Shown in pieces: positions 1 through 11,302 of a DNA stretch of 64,000 bases. A program made the position numbers and the translations under genes. Positions within the stretch are counted from its first letter, which is position 1, and every line of letters begins with the position of its first letter. The notes beneath the pieces were generated by a model. It saw only the letters and a program-made list of their open reading frames with translations, ran no database searches and was not told where the DNA came from. The stretch comes from Oscarella lobularis (Eukaryota; Porifera; Homoscleromorpha; Homosclerophorida; Oscarellidae): positions 2,345,733-2,409,732 of the forward strand of contig NC_089175.1 in assembly GCF_947507565.1 (NCBI RefSeq), given 5' to 3'.

Positions 1-24
1 ACATATCGCCGCATGAGGTCGTAG
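1..24 (+). CDS. Last codons of an upstream MFSD8-like paralogue (partial)
   Basis: The window opens with codons for TYRRMRS and a stop. This closely matches the end of the complete MFSD8-like gene downstream (TYRRMRTYN and stop at 2201-2203), including synonymous positions. The upstream neighbour is therefore very probably a tandem copy of the same transporter. This copy ends two residues earlier, because TAC is replaced by TAG. Only the tail is visible, so nothing can be said about whether it is intact. Confidence 0.6.
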   Translation, partial: TYRRMRS

Positions 25-212
25 AACTAAGCTAAGCTGCACGAGCGATCGCCGTACCTTCTTCACTTCTCTATAGAAGCGATTGGCCTTTCGGTAGGGC
101 CCCCTGTTCTCCCTTCGAACGATTCCATCGCGCACGTTACACTTCTTAGACAGACGTCACTTGTCACTTGGCCTGGAGTGTCAGGCCGTCTCTCGTCCTC
201 TTCGCCGTAGGC

Positions 213-2203
213 ATGGAGGCGTCCAAGAAACCGGCGTTTTTTGCTCGCTGGCGATCCATTCGCGTTATGTATTTATCTATGTTCTTCAGCAGCCTTGGTA
301 AGTCGCCAGTTTTTGACGAATTCCATCGCGATTTCATTTCTGGTCATCTCGCCCCTCTCCTCGCTTTTTTTGCAGGCTTTACTATTGTTATGGCGTCTCT
401 CTGGCCGTTTCTGCTAATGGCAAGTTTGCACAGTGAAAAAGCTAATAAATAAAAACGATGTTTTTCTTGTTGTATATAGGTGGCTGGGAAAGGCGCGACT
501 CCAAGCCTACTCGGATACGTTGTCGCGGCGTTTAGTCTAGGCCAATTGATTGCATCTCCCCTAATCGGTTTTTGGTCGAATCGCCACGGATCAAAAATTC
601 CTCTTCTCGTCACGCTTACGATAAGCGTTATTGGCAATTTCATGTATTCCTATTCAAACGTCATACCGAGTCATGACGTCAGAAACGCCTGGTTCATGAT
701 AGGGTCGCGCTTTCTCGTTGGAATTGGAGCAGGTTACTAGTGATATAAGATAAATTGCTTCATATATTGTCTCTCCTTAGCAATCACAGGCGTCACTCGA
801 GCTTATATATCAGGTGCGACGTCTTCCAGTGAGAGAACGCCGGCAATGGCGAACATGAGCATGGCACAGGCTTTGGGATTTGTTCTTGGACCAGGTACTG
901 TACCAATATACAGTATTACTCAATATATACTCTCATATATAGAAGACTCTCCTCCTTTTTTTTTGTTTTAGCCTTAGCCCTTGTATTTGTTCCTATTGGA
1001 GAAACGGGCTTCCAGTGGAAGGCGATTGATTTGGAATTGAATATGTACACGGGACCAGGATTTTTAAGTGGTCTACTTGCCCTGATCAACATAATTTGCC
1101 TTGTTGCTCTATTCGTCGATTATCGCTTGCCGCCGCCCCAGCTCACAGAATCAACTCAATCCCATAAGAGTTCCGTCAGTGCGGATGATTCTGAAGCACG
1201 TACGAGAAAAACATTGCCTTCTCTTTTAATTTATTTTATCGTTTAGTGATACAAATGGGCGAAAGCAAACCACCTGATAAAGTCGGCGTTATATCATCTA
1301 TTATTCTCTTCTTTGTCGTCATGTTTGTATTCACAGTATTTGAAACGTAAACTCATAGATAGAATCGTCTTTCAAAAGCAGTGATTTTCTCTTCTGTTTA
1401 GAATTGTTTCACCTTTGCTGATGGACGAATATGCTTGGACGCGCAAAGAAGCGACGCTCTACGTGGGAATTCTCTTTGCCGTTTCCGGAATCCAAGCCGT
1501 AGTCGTTTTTCTTGTAGTCAAACCACTGGCCCGGAGGTAACGAAATACAAGTGATAAATATCTGATCATTATTATCATTTAAAGATTTGGTGAAATTTTT
1601 ATGTTGGGTACCGCCCTCTGCTTTATGTTGGCGGGCTTCTTCGTCATTCTGCCTTTCGGCAACAAGTATCCGCCTATTCGAGCGCATCTCATCGGTAAGC
1701 TACCAGTTGCAGTCACACCCACTTTCAATTTATTCTAGATCCTTCTCCTACGAATTCTTCATTTCAAGCGGAATCTTTTGCGACCAATGTTCCCGGTATG
1801 AACATCACTCACTACGACAGTCGAGGCTGTTCGTACGACTGGTGTTCTTCAACGCCTTTGATCTATTTCGAGCAATGCCTCGCTAGTACGTTTCTCCTCG
1901 GCATTGGATACCCTACATCGACTGTAATGATATACACGATATATTCAAAACTTCTTGGTGCATCACCTCAGGTAAAAAATTTGTATAAAAATTTAATTAA
2001 TTAAATGTTAATTATTTAAGGGTTTTATGATGGGGTTGATGGCTTCTTTCGGTTGCCTGGCTCGAGTCTTAGGTCCCATATTCGTCAGCTCGCTCTATCA
2101 CCACCAGGGACCGCGCTGGATGTTCGTGGCTGTCGATTCCATTGTCTTTGTAGCGCTAATTCTTTTTATTGGTACATATCGCCGCATGCGGACGTACAAC
2201 TAA
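213..2203 (+). CDS. MFSD8: MFSD8/CLN7-like lysosomal major facilitator transporter
   Basis: Multi-exon gene for a 12-helix major facilitator of the MFSD8 (CLN7) family, a lysosomal membrane protein reported to conduct chloride and linked to neuronal ceroid lipofuscinosis. The start at 213 is followed by a basic segment and [16 protein letters not shown]. Exon 3 (from 480) carries the loop between helices 2 and 3 ([14 protein letters not shown]). The next exon gives [20 protein letters not shown], and the last exons give [21 protein letters not shown] and [20 protein letters not shown], all typical of MFSD8. Exon joins keep phase: exon 1 ends at 297 in phase 1, and exon 2 (376-419) restores phase 0. 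The intron after 419 has a GC rather than GT donor (gcaagt). The N-terminal dileucine sorting motif known in vertebrates is not evident. The 24 bases at the left edge of the window are from a tandem paralogue. Confidence 0.9.
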
Positions 2204-2342
2204 CGATAAATGAGACCCAGCTCTCCAGGAGAAAGTGCCCGGCTAAAGGAAGTCGACGAATTCCTTACGTGACCGTTAGTACAGCGTAGCGTCACCTTCG
2301 CGAGATAAAAGGCGTAAGGGTTCCACCAAGCCAAAATCCGTA

Positions 2343-3739
2343 ATGGCGAGCGTCATTCCTCACGACGACGACGACAGCGACGGCGATTTCGACGAGAAGA
2401 CGGCCAAGACGACGATGGCGAACGATCTCGCGAACGATTTCGCCGCGATCGCGTCGTCGACGTCGGCGACAGCGTCGTCGGGCACGTCGACGCTGGGGCT
2501 TCGTCCTCGAATACCGGAAATGGAGTTCCCCGTGGACAAAGTAAAAAGAACAACTCTTCGATTACTTTAGTAGAGAAAACGATCGTTTCTTTTTCTCAGC
2601 CCATACGACGGGAGGGTCAGTTTCGCAAGGAAGGCGGCAATCACAAGAGCTGGAAAACGCGACTCTTTCACCTCGACGAAGAGAAAATCAGCTATTATAA
2701 ACCAGGACAGGTAAACAAGCTAATTAAATTAATTAATTTAATTAAAATTAATTAATTTTTTTTCTCAGTTGAAATCGCCTCTCGGGACGATTTATCTGCG
2801 CGATTACGTGTGCGCGGCGGTGACGGCCAATCGGCCGTCGATTCCCTTTTGCTTTTCGTTGCAAGGAATATTGTCGAGTCAGCGCGTCTATTATTTCGCC
2901 GCGAATTCGCGCGAGCAGATGAACGAGTGGATAACGACGATTAATCAGTCGATTCGATACGGTCGCATAGCGAGACAAGGTCGGAGAGGGGGGGAAAAAA
3001 AAGAAAAATTCCCTTCCTCTTCTCATATATCCTGTTCTATCCTAGTTTCCCTGTACGATACCATCAGTCACGAGACGGCGCTCATATGCATTCGACAGCT
3101 GATGGATCACACGGACGTCGACGGATTGCTTTTCAGTTCTGGCAACGTTTCCCAAGTGAAAGTGTGCATGAACGCGGTGAAGAGGGGCAAGGTGGTACAA
3201 ATTAGTCCCACAACATGAAGCAATTAATAATATAAACATTGTACCTACAGATTCCTGACGTCGTGTCTGTTCCCAATCCTTGCACCGTTGCGTCGCTCTT
3301 GAAAACGCTCTTCAAAGACGGTCCCCTGAAGTATCTCGTCATTGGCCCCGTAGCAAAGGTCAGAGAAGCCGTCCTATGTAGGAAGAGATAGGGAGCTTCT
3401 TTCCCCCCCCTCAGGAATTAGTCGAACGCATAAATGAGAAATGCGTCCCTAGAACCATACAGACTCTCCTCCTCGGTCTATCGAGCAGCAGTCTAGAAGT
3501 CCTAAAGGAATTGATAACGCTATTTTATAAGGTCTGGGGGACTCTGGTCACTCACTCATCAGGGAAAAAAGACTTTGGTCTTATTGTTTTAGATTTTGGA
3601 AAAAGCTGATAAGCGAAAGACCCAATCGACTACCCATCTAGCCCAGTCGTTCGGAATCTATCTCTTCGGCGAGCTGAGCGTTCAACAAGCGGAGTTAGTT
3701 TTAGAATATTTAATTAGCAACATGGATGAAATAATGTAA
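2343..3739 (+). CDS. PH domain plus RhoGAP-like domain protein
   Basis: Small multi-exon gene. The N-terminus is acidic and low-complexity (DDDDSDGDFDEK, then Ser/Thr/Ala-rich), followed by a PH domain running from EGQFRKEGGNHKSWKTRLF through the strand RVYYFAANSREQMNEWI. Phosphoinositide binding is the usual role of such domains. The second half looks like a divergent RhoGAP fold: IPDVVSVPNPCTVASLLKTL resembles the RhoGAP segment around the helix that contacts the GTPase, and THLAQSFGIYLFG resembles the conserved helix normally reading LAxxFGPNL. The arginine-finger segment reads DGLLFSSG near 3121-3140 where active members have G-x-[FY]-R-x-SG, so the catalytic arginine appears to be lost. 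It is therefore probably an adaptor rather than an active GAP. The stop at 3737 follows SNMDEIM. I cannot name an orthologue. Confidence 0.75.
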
Positions 3740-3951
3740 AACACTTCGCGGAAAAAAGATTTAGATAGAGAGATTTTAGAAAGAGAGAGAGAGAGAGAGA
3801 AAAGATTGATCCACATTAGCTTTTAAACAGGAGAAGAGTAGAGATGACGTCACGTCGCGTCACGCGCTCCTAAAGAAAATCCCAGATTTATTATTAGACC
3901 CCACCAAAAAATCGAAGAATAGAGAGAGAGAGATATAATATAGATCGACTC
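3740..3951. other. Intergenic, convergent gene ends with a GA-rich tract
   Basis: About 210 bases separate the stop of the PH/RhoGAP-like gene from the stop of NSUN7 on the other strand. It holds simple (GA)n tracts near 3780-3800 and 3920-3935 and no supported coding sequence. Confidence 0.6.
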
Positions 3952-6521
3952 TTATTTAAATGGTTTCTGATACATTTTGGGGTCCTTTGTGGCGCTCGTC
4001 GTCGTCGTCGCCGATTTTTGCCGGGCACTCGATTGCGCAATGCGATTTCGAGCCGCCTGGGTCAGTTTCATCAGCGTCGACGGCCGTCGTTTGACGCTTC
4101 GCTTTTTCGTCGATTTTTTCTTCGGCGGCGCTGACGACTCTTGTTCGCCATTCGCGTATTTCATATCGAGGAGACCTTGGACGGTGGCGCGGCGTAAGAC
4201 TTCGCGCGCCGGCGTGGGAACGCGAACTGCTTTGGGCTACAGGAAAGAGATAAAATATTATTTTTATTGATTTTTATTTATAGGGTTACCTTTCGACGTA
4301 AGATAGCCAAGCTGAAGCCGTTGCACATGTTTGATGGGTCGACCTGTAAGCATTTGTTTCCTAGGAAACAGAGTCAATTTTTTTGAAAAAAAGGAGACTT
4401 TATGTACCTGTAGATGTATCAGACTTTGTCTCAGCTGATGGCAATTTGAGCGAAGGCCCATCATCTAAGGTAGCCCTGATTATATATATGATACAAAATC
4501 CATTGATTTCTTCTTACCCAATTCCGTTCCCTGTTGCATGTCACGAAGACTGTACATGACGTCGGAATAATAGACTTGAAAGGGTCTCGACGGCTGAGAC
4601 GGATCTTCTTCCACGGCGACGTCAGGACGCTTGACTCGATCTAGAGCCGACGTCACGACCAGCTCCGTTTCGGCGTGATTGTGAGAGCGCACGAAATAGG
4701 CAACAGCTTCCACTTCAGGAACTAAGAGAAGAAAATCATTAATTTAATTAACCCCTTATGATTATTTAATCCGTTTACATCTTAGGGCGCTCATGAGATG
4801 GTTTTGTTGCTCGGCGGAGAACTTGGGTAGTCTCGACTCGCAAGATTCGGCGGATGACGGAATGGAATCCAGGTCAATATCTAAACCAGAACTTAGAGGT
4901 ACTGTACTGATTTTTAATTAATTAAACTGGTCATTACCTCCGTGTATTGCGAGATGATCGACTGGATTGATGACGCATGAATTCGTCGACGGGGGAGCAA
5001 CGACAATCAATTTCACGTTTTTGAATTGACTTGGATTCGCGTGGGCAAGAGAATCGGAGACAAATTTCACGTCTAAACCCCGTGGATTTGTTCACCACTA
5101 AGATGGACAATGTAGGACCGCTTACTGTTGATGCCTTGGAGACGTAGTCCCTCCTCTATCGCTTCCTGTCTCCTAGGCTCGGCGTTCACAACGTAAACAA
5201 TTCGTTTTCTTCCTGTTATCATTGTCGCAACGTGGGAGACGAGCCCCTCGGAGGGTGCCGGTGTCAAGATAACATTCCCAGCGTCAGCGATGAGCGTGCC
5301 CAGCGACGCAGCAACCAAAGCATCAACATGATCCTAGACAATAACAAACAGGTATAGAGGGGCTCACGTGCAATGAATTCAAAATGAACGAGAGAAGCAA
5401 TAAGTATCAGAAAAAAAGAAGACCATGTGTAAGTATAGAGATAGATACTACTATTAATTAAATAGGTATGGGCTTAGAGGACACGTGCAATGAATTCAAA
5501 ATCAAAGAGAGAAGGAATAAGTATCAGAAAAAAGAAGACCACGTGTAAGTATACATATGTATAGATACTACTATTAATTAGATAGGTGTGGGGCTCAGAG
5601 GACACGTGCAATGAATTTAAAAATCAAAGAGAAAGACATAGGTAAGTACATATAGGTATATATAGGATTCTCTTACTTACCTCAAGCACTAGCATTCCGT
5701 CTGTAAACAAGGGATTCTCCTGCAACATGGAACTCTTCGCCGACGGCGAAAACAATAGCAAATCGTCGACAACGGGATCCAATCGAATTTCCCCCATTTC
5801 CAACTCCCTCTTCATCGCCAAATTCCATCCCTGTTCCTTGAGCCGCTGCACCACTTCATAGGCATCAATTCGAAGCGAATTGACGCGCGCGCAGAGCGGC
5901 TGCCGCGTGGACAAACTCACGGCACCGCGTTCAATAAATCTCAACATTCCCGTCATATCGAGACTATTCGTCTTGACGCGCGCACGTGCCAAAGCGGCGC
6001 TCAACTTCACGCGATGCACGTGAAGTGCGTCGACGATTTCCTCCACGTCAGCGGTGACGTCAAAGGGTCGACGCGTCGTCGAGAACGACGGACGCCTCGA
6101 CGGAAAGTGACGGCGTTGGAAGTCGTACAGAATGACGAGTAGCAATTTCGCATTGTCTCGTAGCTGGGGAGATGAGCGAAAAATCGATTTGCGTTCCAAT
6201 GGCTACGTGTCGTTCGGCACTTACGTCGAAGAATCTGAAGAAAAAATCGCTCTCTTCGAGAATTTCCTCCAGGATGTCGCGATCTGAAGAAATTCCGTTA
6301 TTTCAGACGTTTTGCTGGACCCTATTAGCGATTTTACATCGATATGCGTTGTAGGCTAGATCGTAGACGCCTCTGCGATGATTTGGAGATGAGAGTTCGT
6401 GCGGTAGAAGGGGAGGGGAATCGGATTTCGTTCCCGATGCTAAATAGTGAAGTATTTTCGACGCGTGAACGTATAAGCTGTACGGCGAGGCGACGGAGCT
6501 CGTTGTCGTGCCGTTCTCCAT
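3952..6521 (-). CDS. NSUN7: NSUN7-like putative RNA (cytosine-5) methyltransferase family protein
   Basis: Minus-strand multi-exon gene. The start is the ATG at 6519-6521 (MENGTTTS). The N-terminal YVHASKILHYL and the exon DILEEILEESDFFFRFFD, then LLLVILYDFQRRHF, follow the NSUN7 order. Next come the NSUN7-specific VKLSAALARARVKTNSLDM and the substrate-binding segment LCARVNSLRIDAYEVVQRL. The SAM-fold region is spread over the exons at 4940-5320, and the basic tail (KKKSTKKRSVKRRP) ends at 3952. The methyltransferase signature looks degenerate. Where active NSUN proteins have a PC motif this one reads APPSTNSC, and I find no TC motif between the exon ending HLMSALR and the exon starting PEVEAVAYF. 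It may be a non-catalytic member. The large intron at about 5330-5690 contains a minisatellite. Vertebrate NSUN7 acts in germ cells and liver; the role here is unknown. Confidence 0.85.
5360..5640. repeat. Minisatellite of about 120 bp, 2.5 copies, in an NSUN7 intron
   Basis: The block starting CACGTGCAATGAATT recurs at 5365, 5482 and 5603 (spacing 117 and 121). Each block runs through AAGTATCAGAAAAAA and a TACTACTATTAATTA segment. The copies differ by small indels. The array lies entirely inside one intron. Confidence 0.85.
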
Positions 6522-6655
6522 GGTCGCGAGTGGCAAACAACGCGCCTAAAGTGAGGAAACGTCTATTATGATACGGCAGTGTTGCTAAGGCGGGACTTCG
6601 TGTGCGCGCGCGCGTTTTTGGACACGAATTCAAATTGTGCCGTCCCGGATTAGCA

Positions 6656-9338
6656 ATGGAGGTGTTGATAGTGCTGCCAGAAAGCTCTCTGAAAGAGCTG
6701 AGAAGAATGAAGGATCGCTTTCACATCACGTCGATAAAAATAGTAAAGGTGAAGTGGGAGAGAACAGGAGGTCGATTCTCGGGACGAACGTCGCTTTTTT
6801 TTCGAGATAGGAACTCCCCGAACCGAAAACGTCGCCGAGCCCGAGTCCCATTCGTCGCAAAAAGACGCGCGCCTGCAGAATCGTGGACTCGGAAGAGGAG
6901 GAAGACGAAGAGGAGGCGATTTCGAGGAAGAGTTTTGATGAAGATGACGACGTCATCTCCGAACCGAAATCATCTGCTGATGAAGAAGATTCAATCGTTG
7001 TCGTGGAATCCGATAGCGATGAAGAGAAAGAGGAGAATTCAGGTACACGTGCAGCACACCCAATAAATAAATAAATATATAAATCAGCGAAAATATATTC
7101 AGAAGCTTCGCCGAGGCTCGTAAACACGAGTCATTGTAGCTTTATCATTTCGGAAGCGGAGGAAGGGATTTTGAGCAAGAGTTTCAAGAGTGAAAATGAT
7201 GACGTCAGCGATGACGAGGACGACGACGATGAGGAGTCTTTTCATCTCGTAGGGAAATTTACACTAGGTATCCTTAGCTACGTCATAGTTTTACACGTCA
7301 TACCGTAGTCTGCTTCTAGATGATGACAATGACTCTAAACCGAAGCGATTCATTAGAAAGAATTCGATTGTGTTTGATCTGGAGGAGGATTTCACATTAG
7401 GTGCAATAAATACAAGAGTACCTCTCTGTTTTACTAATAGATATTTTTAGATATAACCCCAAGTCCTGTTCAACGTCGTGAAACGACGACAAAGATCACT
7501 GATAAAAGCGATGATGACGACGACGACGACTTGACTTTTCACTTGGGAAAATTGAGATTAGGTACCGTATCTATAATATGTAATCCAGGCACATTAGAGG
7601 TTACAGATACTTTAGATGACGAAGATGATGACTCTTCTTGGAAGAATTCCAAGAAGTTGACCGAGGAATCAGGTACAATTAATTCAGAAGTAGAAACACG
7701 CATTTGTTTCACAATAGAAATTTTCAGAAGTGTCACCGAGTCCCATTCAGGCGAAAAAGACGCAAAAGCGCAGAATATTGTATTCAGACGAGGACGAGGA
7801 CGAGGAGAAGGCCAAAAGTTTGGGCAAGGATTCTGATGACGACGATTTGCCTTTATTTTCACTAGGTATTTCATCCGTAAATTCAATAGAGATTACAGTT
7901 ATTCTTATATGCGTTTAGATGATGACTCTGAGGAGAAGAAGAAGAAGAGCTCGGAGCGGACTGTGATTGCGTGCAGTGACACGGACAGCGATGCGGAAAA
8001 TGAACCAATGATGGAAACGACGACAAAAAAGAAGAAGAAACGTCGCGTGAGTTTCTGGAATCTTGGAAACTCCGTGCCACAACCCGTCACACCCTTCAAG
8101 TAACGAAAACAAGAAAACTCGACTTTGGATTAATCAATTATAAATTTTTTGTTTAATTAATTAAGGACTGCTACGCCATGTATGGCTACTCCTTGTTATG
8201 CTACTCTTTATAAGGGTAATGGCTATTATTTATTGTATTTTTCTGTTTTGTTTATTATACATTGTCTAGGCCTTCGAACGCCCAAATCTGCGGCTTCTTT
8301 TCTAAAAACTCCTCAGACGGCCATTGGACAATCTGGGCAATACAATAGATACAAGAGTAGTCTGATTAGTGATCTATTTATTATATACAACGAGAGCGTC
8401 TTCAATGGAAAGGTTGGCGATGTCAAAGTTGTAAGAAAACGTGTGTAGTTTTGTCTAATTCTCTTCAGTTGCCTGATGATTTGAAATTTGAGTGGAATGC
8501 AAGACTCACTTCAACTGCAGGAAGCTGCGCCTATACCTGGTTAATTAAAAACACGACGAAAGACATAGTTTATTATTATTTATCTTTTAGGAAGAACAAC
8601 GAACGCAGTGCTACAATTACTCTGTCTACAAAAATTATCGACAGCTACGGTAATTATTGATTCAATAAACTCGCGATTATAAATAAATAATCTGGCCCTT
8701 TTTCTCCCTCTTTGTTAGAACGGCTCAGGGACACGCTTATCCACGAGCTTTGCCATGCTGCAACGTGGATTATAGACAATGATCGACACGCTCATCATGG
8801 TCCCGCATGGAAGAAATGGTATGTATCTTAATTAAACCATTAGTTAAATAATAATTATTAGTATTATTTATACAGTATGTGTTTAGGGTTCGAATTGCTG
8901 AGAGTATTCACCCTGACCTGCCTTGCGTTTCTCGGTGTCATAACTATAGTATCAACACAAAGTATACGTACATCTGTCAGAATTCCGACTGCTACTTTTC
9001 GTAAGGATTTGACTCTGTCTCTAACATTATTGAATTTTTAATTTTTTATATATATAGAGAAGGTCGTCATTCAAAGTCAATTAATTTAGATCGTGCGCGT
9101 TGTCCCGTTTGCATGAGGTAAGTCATTATTATTAGATATTTTTCAATGTAATGTTGTCTTTTGAAGTCGACTTCAGTTGATGAACAAGAGTGGGCATTCA
9201 TCCGCAGCTCGAAGCAATCCTTATTGCGATTTTGTGAAGCAGAATTTTGCTCGAGTCCAGCGCGAAAATCCTCATTTGAAATTTCATGAAATCTCAAAAA
9301 TTCTTGCCAGTCAATATCGCACGCCGGCAAAATTCTAA
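6656..9338 (+). CDS. GCNA: GCNA: acidic SUMO-binding protein with a SprT-like protease domain
   Basis: Germ-cell nuclear acidic protein, also called ACRC. It clears DNA-protein crosslinks in germ cells and early embryos, in the nucleus. The start at 6656 opens a short exon (MEVLIVLPESSLK), joined in phase 0 to ELPEPKTSPSPSPIRRKK. Six or more small exons then encode acidic modules, many ending in xLG at the donor. Two strong SUMO-interacting motifs are visible: IVVVESDSDEE (6992-7024) and SIVFDLEED. The SprT domain carries the zinc protease motif HELCH at 8742-8756, followed by HAHHGPAWKKW. A zinc ribbon (YICQNSDCYFS with ARCPVC) and an HMG-like tail (YCDFVKQNFARVQRENPHL) complete the family architecture. 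The stop is at 9336. The 3' half of this gene has been copied into the Kelch array as dead fragments. Confidence 0.92.
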
Positions 9339-10189
9339 AACGTTTTATTTCGTTTGAAACGGTCCGTTGGCTAAGAATAAATTTTAAGGACTCGGTCTCC
9401 TCAATTCTTCCGATACGAGGAGAGAAGGATCTAGGAACGAACTAATGAATCAATAAGTTCGAGTTCTTACTCGAGGGTCTTCAGGAAACTCCGTGACGTC
9501 ATTGGCAAAGGTGTAGTCGATCGTTTTTTCTTATGGGAAACAGGGCAAACGTTTAAAAATTTGAAGAGTGCGAGAAGTCGTTCGCGCTTTGCTCAAGTGT
9601 GAAACGCTTTTGATTTAGACTGGAATTGAGTTGTCTATGTTAACACGCAGAACTGCGCGTTTTGGAAATAATGGACAACGAAAATGTCAGAAGCAGATCT
9701 GTTTTGGAGTTAATAAATAAATTAATAGGTAATGAAAATAGTTATGTCTAGCTGATCATTCTTTTCTTACAGGGACGTCGTATTAAAGGTCGGAAATCAT
9801 TCGTAAGTGTAAAACAAATGATGTAATGGTTTTGAATTATGTTGCATCCGGGTTTTCATAGATAACGCGCGCTTAATTATTCGTTCAGCGGCCAAAGAAT
9901 CCGCTGAATTTCCATCTCGTTTCATCGTCGTTTTACACTTGATCAGTAAGTTTGCACGCGTCGTAAATGATGTCTGATTATTCTCAAAGTCTTGTCAGAC
10001 AATCTTTTCGTCGACGGCGCTGTTTTTTGCGACGTGAAAAATTTGAATTCATTTTTGCTGAAAGACAATAAGTCAAAGAACAGTGGCCAAAGCATTGGAG
10101 TGATTCTCCTGTCTTCTTCATCACGAAGAACGAAGAATTGGATGGTCACGTGACAAACACGAAATTTTAATTGGATCTCAAAAACACAA
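9339..10189. other. Intergenic spacer of the Kelch array (3' flank of K1)
   Basis: No gene. From about 9360 onward the sequence matches the spacers in front of K2-K6. Shared blocks include AGCAGATCTGTTTTGGA near 9700, GATAACGCGCGCTTAATTAT near 9860 and GGATGGTCACGTGACAAAC near 10140. It is the presumed 3' untranslated and downstream region of the minus-strand Kelch gene, and it is duplicated as part of the array unit. Confidence 0.75.
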
Positions 10190-11302
10190 TTACAATTTCA
10201 AACATTCAAGTGAGTTCTCTGCACCCGATCCCCCCACAACGACTAATTTATTGTCTTTTGTTTTACATGCACCATGTGACTCTCGTCCCTCATTCATTGA
10301 TGGCAATGGAAGCCAATCCCCGGATAATTCATCATACAATTCAACACAATTGCTATATCCAAATCCTCCTGTTGCGACAAGTTTTCCATTCCATGAGGAC
10401 AATTGACACGTGTAGTTTGTAGTTGGATTGATATCAATCCACTTTTGTTCCTTCATCAAAAAACATTCAACTGATTTCCTCGCCCCCACCCCTCCTCCAA
10501 CAAACATTTTATCATCAATCACAGCCAATGAACAGTATAACCGTTTATTCTTCATTTTCTTTATTGGTTCCCATTCTCCCTTATTAATATCAAAACAATC
10601 AACTTGATCACTCCATGGATCCCCTCCCACAAGATAAATGTTCCCATTGTGTCCAATTGCTGATCTTCCATAGAGTTGATATTCATGTGGTATTTCAGTT
10701 AATAATTCCAAATCTCTCGTTTCACTTTTCCATTCATAAATTCTCTTGCATTGTTCCCCAGTGTAACCGCCCCCCTCCATGACATATCCTTTCCCTTCAC
10801 ATTCAAAGACACTTCCTATGACAAAACCCAGGTCATGCTTCTCTCCCTTCCACGCTCCCTCCTTCAACTGAATCATTCTATCATTCCAACCAACATGTAT
10901 CATTCCATTGATTTCAGCCACACATCCAAATGGCAAACAATTAATGGGCATGTTTGGTTCGAATTGTTTCCATTTGAGATGACCCCCATCCCATCGTCCA
11001 ATCTAAAATCAATATCCAATTCTCAATCCTATTTATATCAACCAAATAAAATAACCTTATTTCTCAATCCAATATTAGTCAATTCCGATTTCATATTCTT
11101 CTTCTCCGATTCGGAAAGCTTTTTCTCCAATTCTTTCTTCTCCGCCGCCAACGATCTTCTCTCTTCTCCTGATAATTTCACAAAATCAATAAAGAAAATT
11201 GTATTATTGTTCCAAATTCGCTCACCTAGTACTTTGACGACGTGTTTCTGTCTTTCGGTCTCTCGCACAATCGTCACAAATTGATCGTAAGACGTGTTTC
11301 TT
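10190..11302 (-). pseudogene. K1: 5'-truncated CARD-coiled coil-Kelch gene
   Basis: First copy of the array. The Kelch exon is open (stop at 10190-10192). It is spliced from a short coiled-coil exon with only about two heptads (KKLSESEKKNMKSELTN). Upstream the CARD exon is cut: sequence similarity begins at TSYDQFVTIVRETERQ (about 11302), so roughly the N-terminal two thirds of the CARD and the start codon are missing. At the cut the sequence switches to the array spacer that begins TGGCTATTGATTTTTGGATG (also at about 16118, 23710 and 27953), so this is a recombination junction. The Kelch part carries its own set of loop residues (for example GGDPWSDQ in blade 3 and GGSGAEN in blade 6). No in-frame ATG restores a CARD, so a full-length product is unlikely unless a new 5' exon has been captured. 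Confidence 0.8.

Noticed and set aside
10215-10225. In the last Kelch blade the codon after GG is TCG, AGG, GAG, GTG, GCG and TGG in K1-K6, that is, always NNG; this hinted at a templated or biased mutation mechanism.
   Set aside because: Other hypervariable codons end in any base (GAA, TTC, AGA, TTT), six copies are too few, and no reverse transcriptase with a template repeat is present in the window, so a diversity-generating retroelement is not supported.
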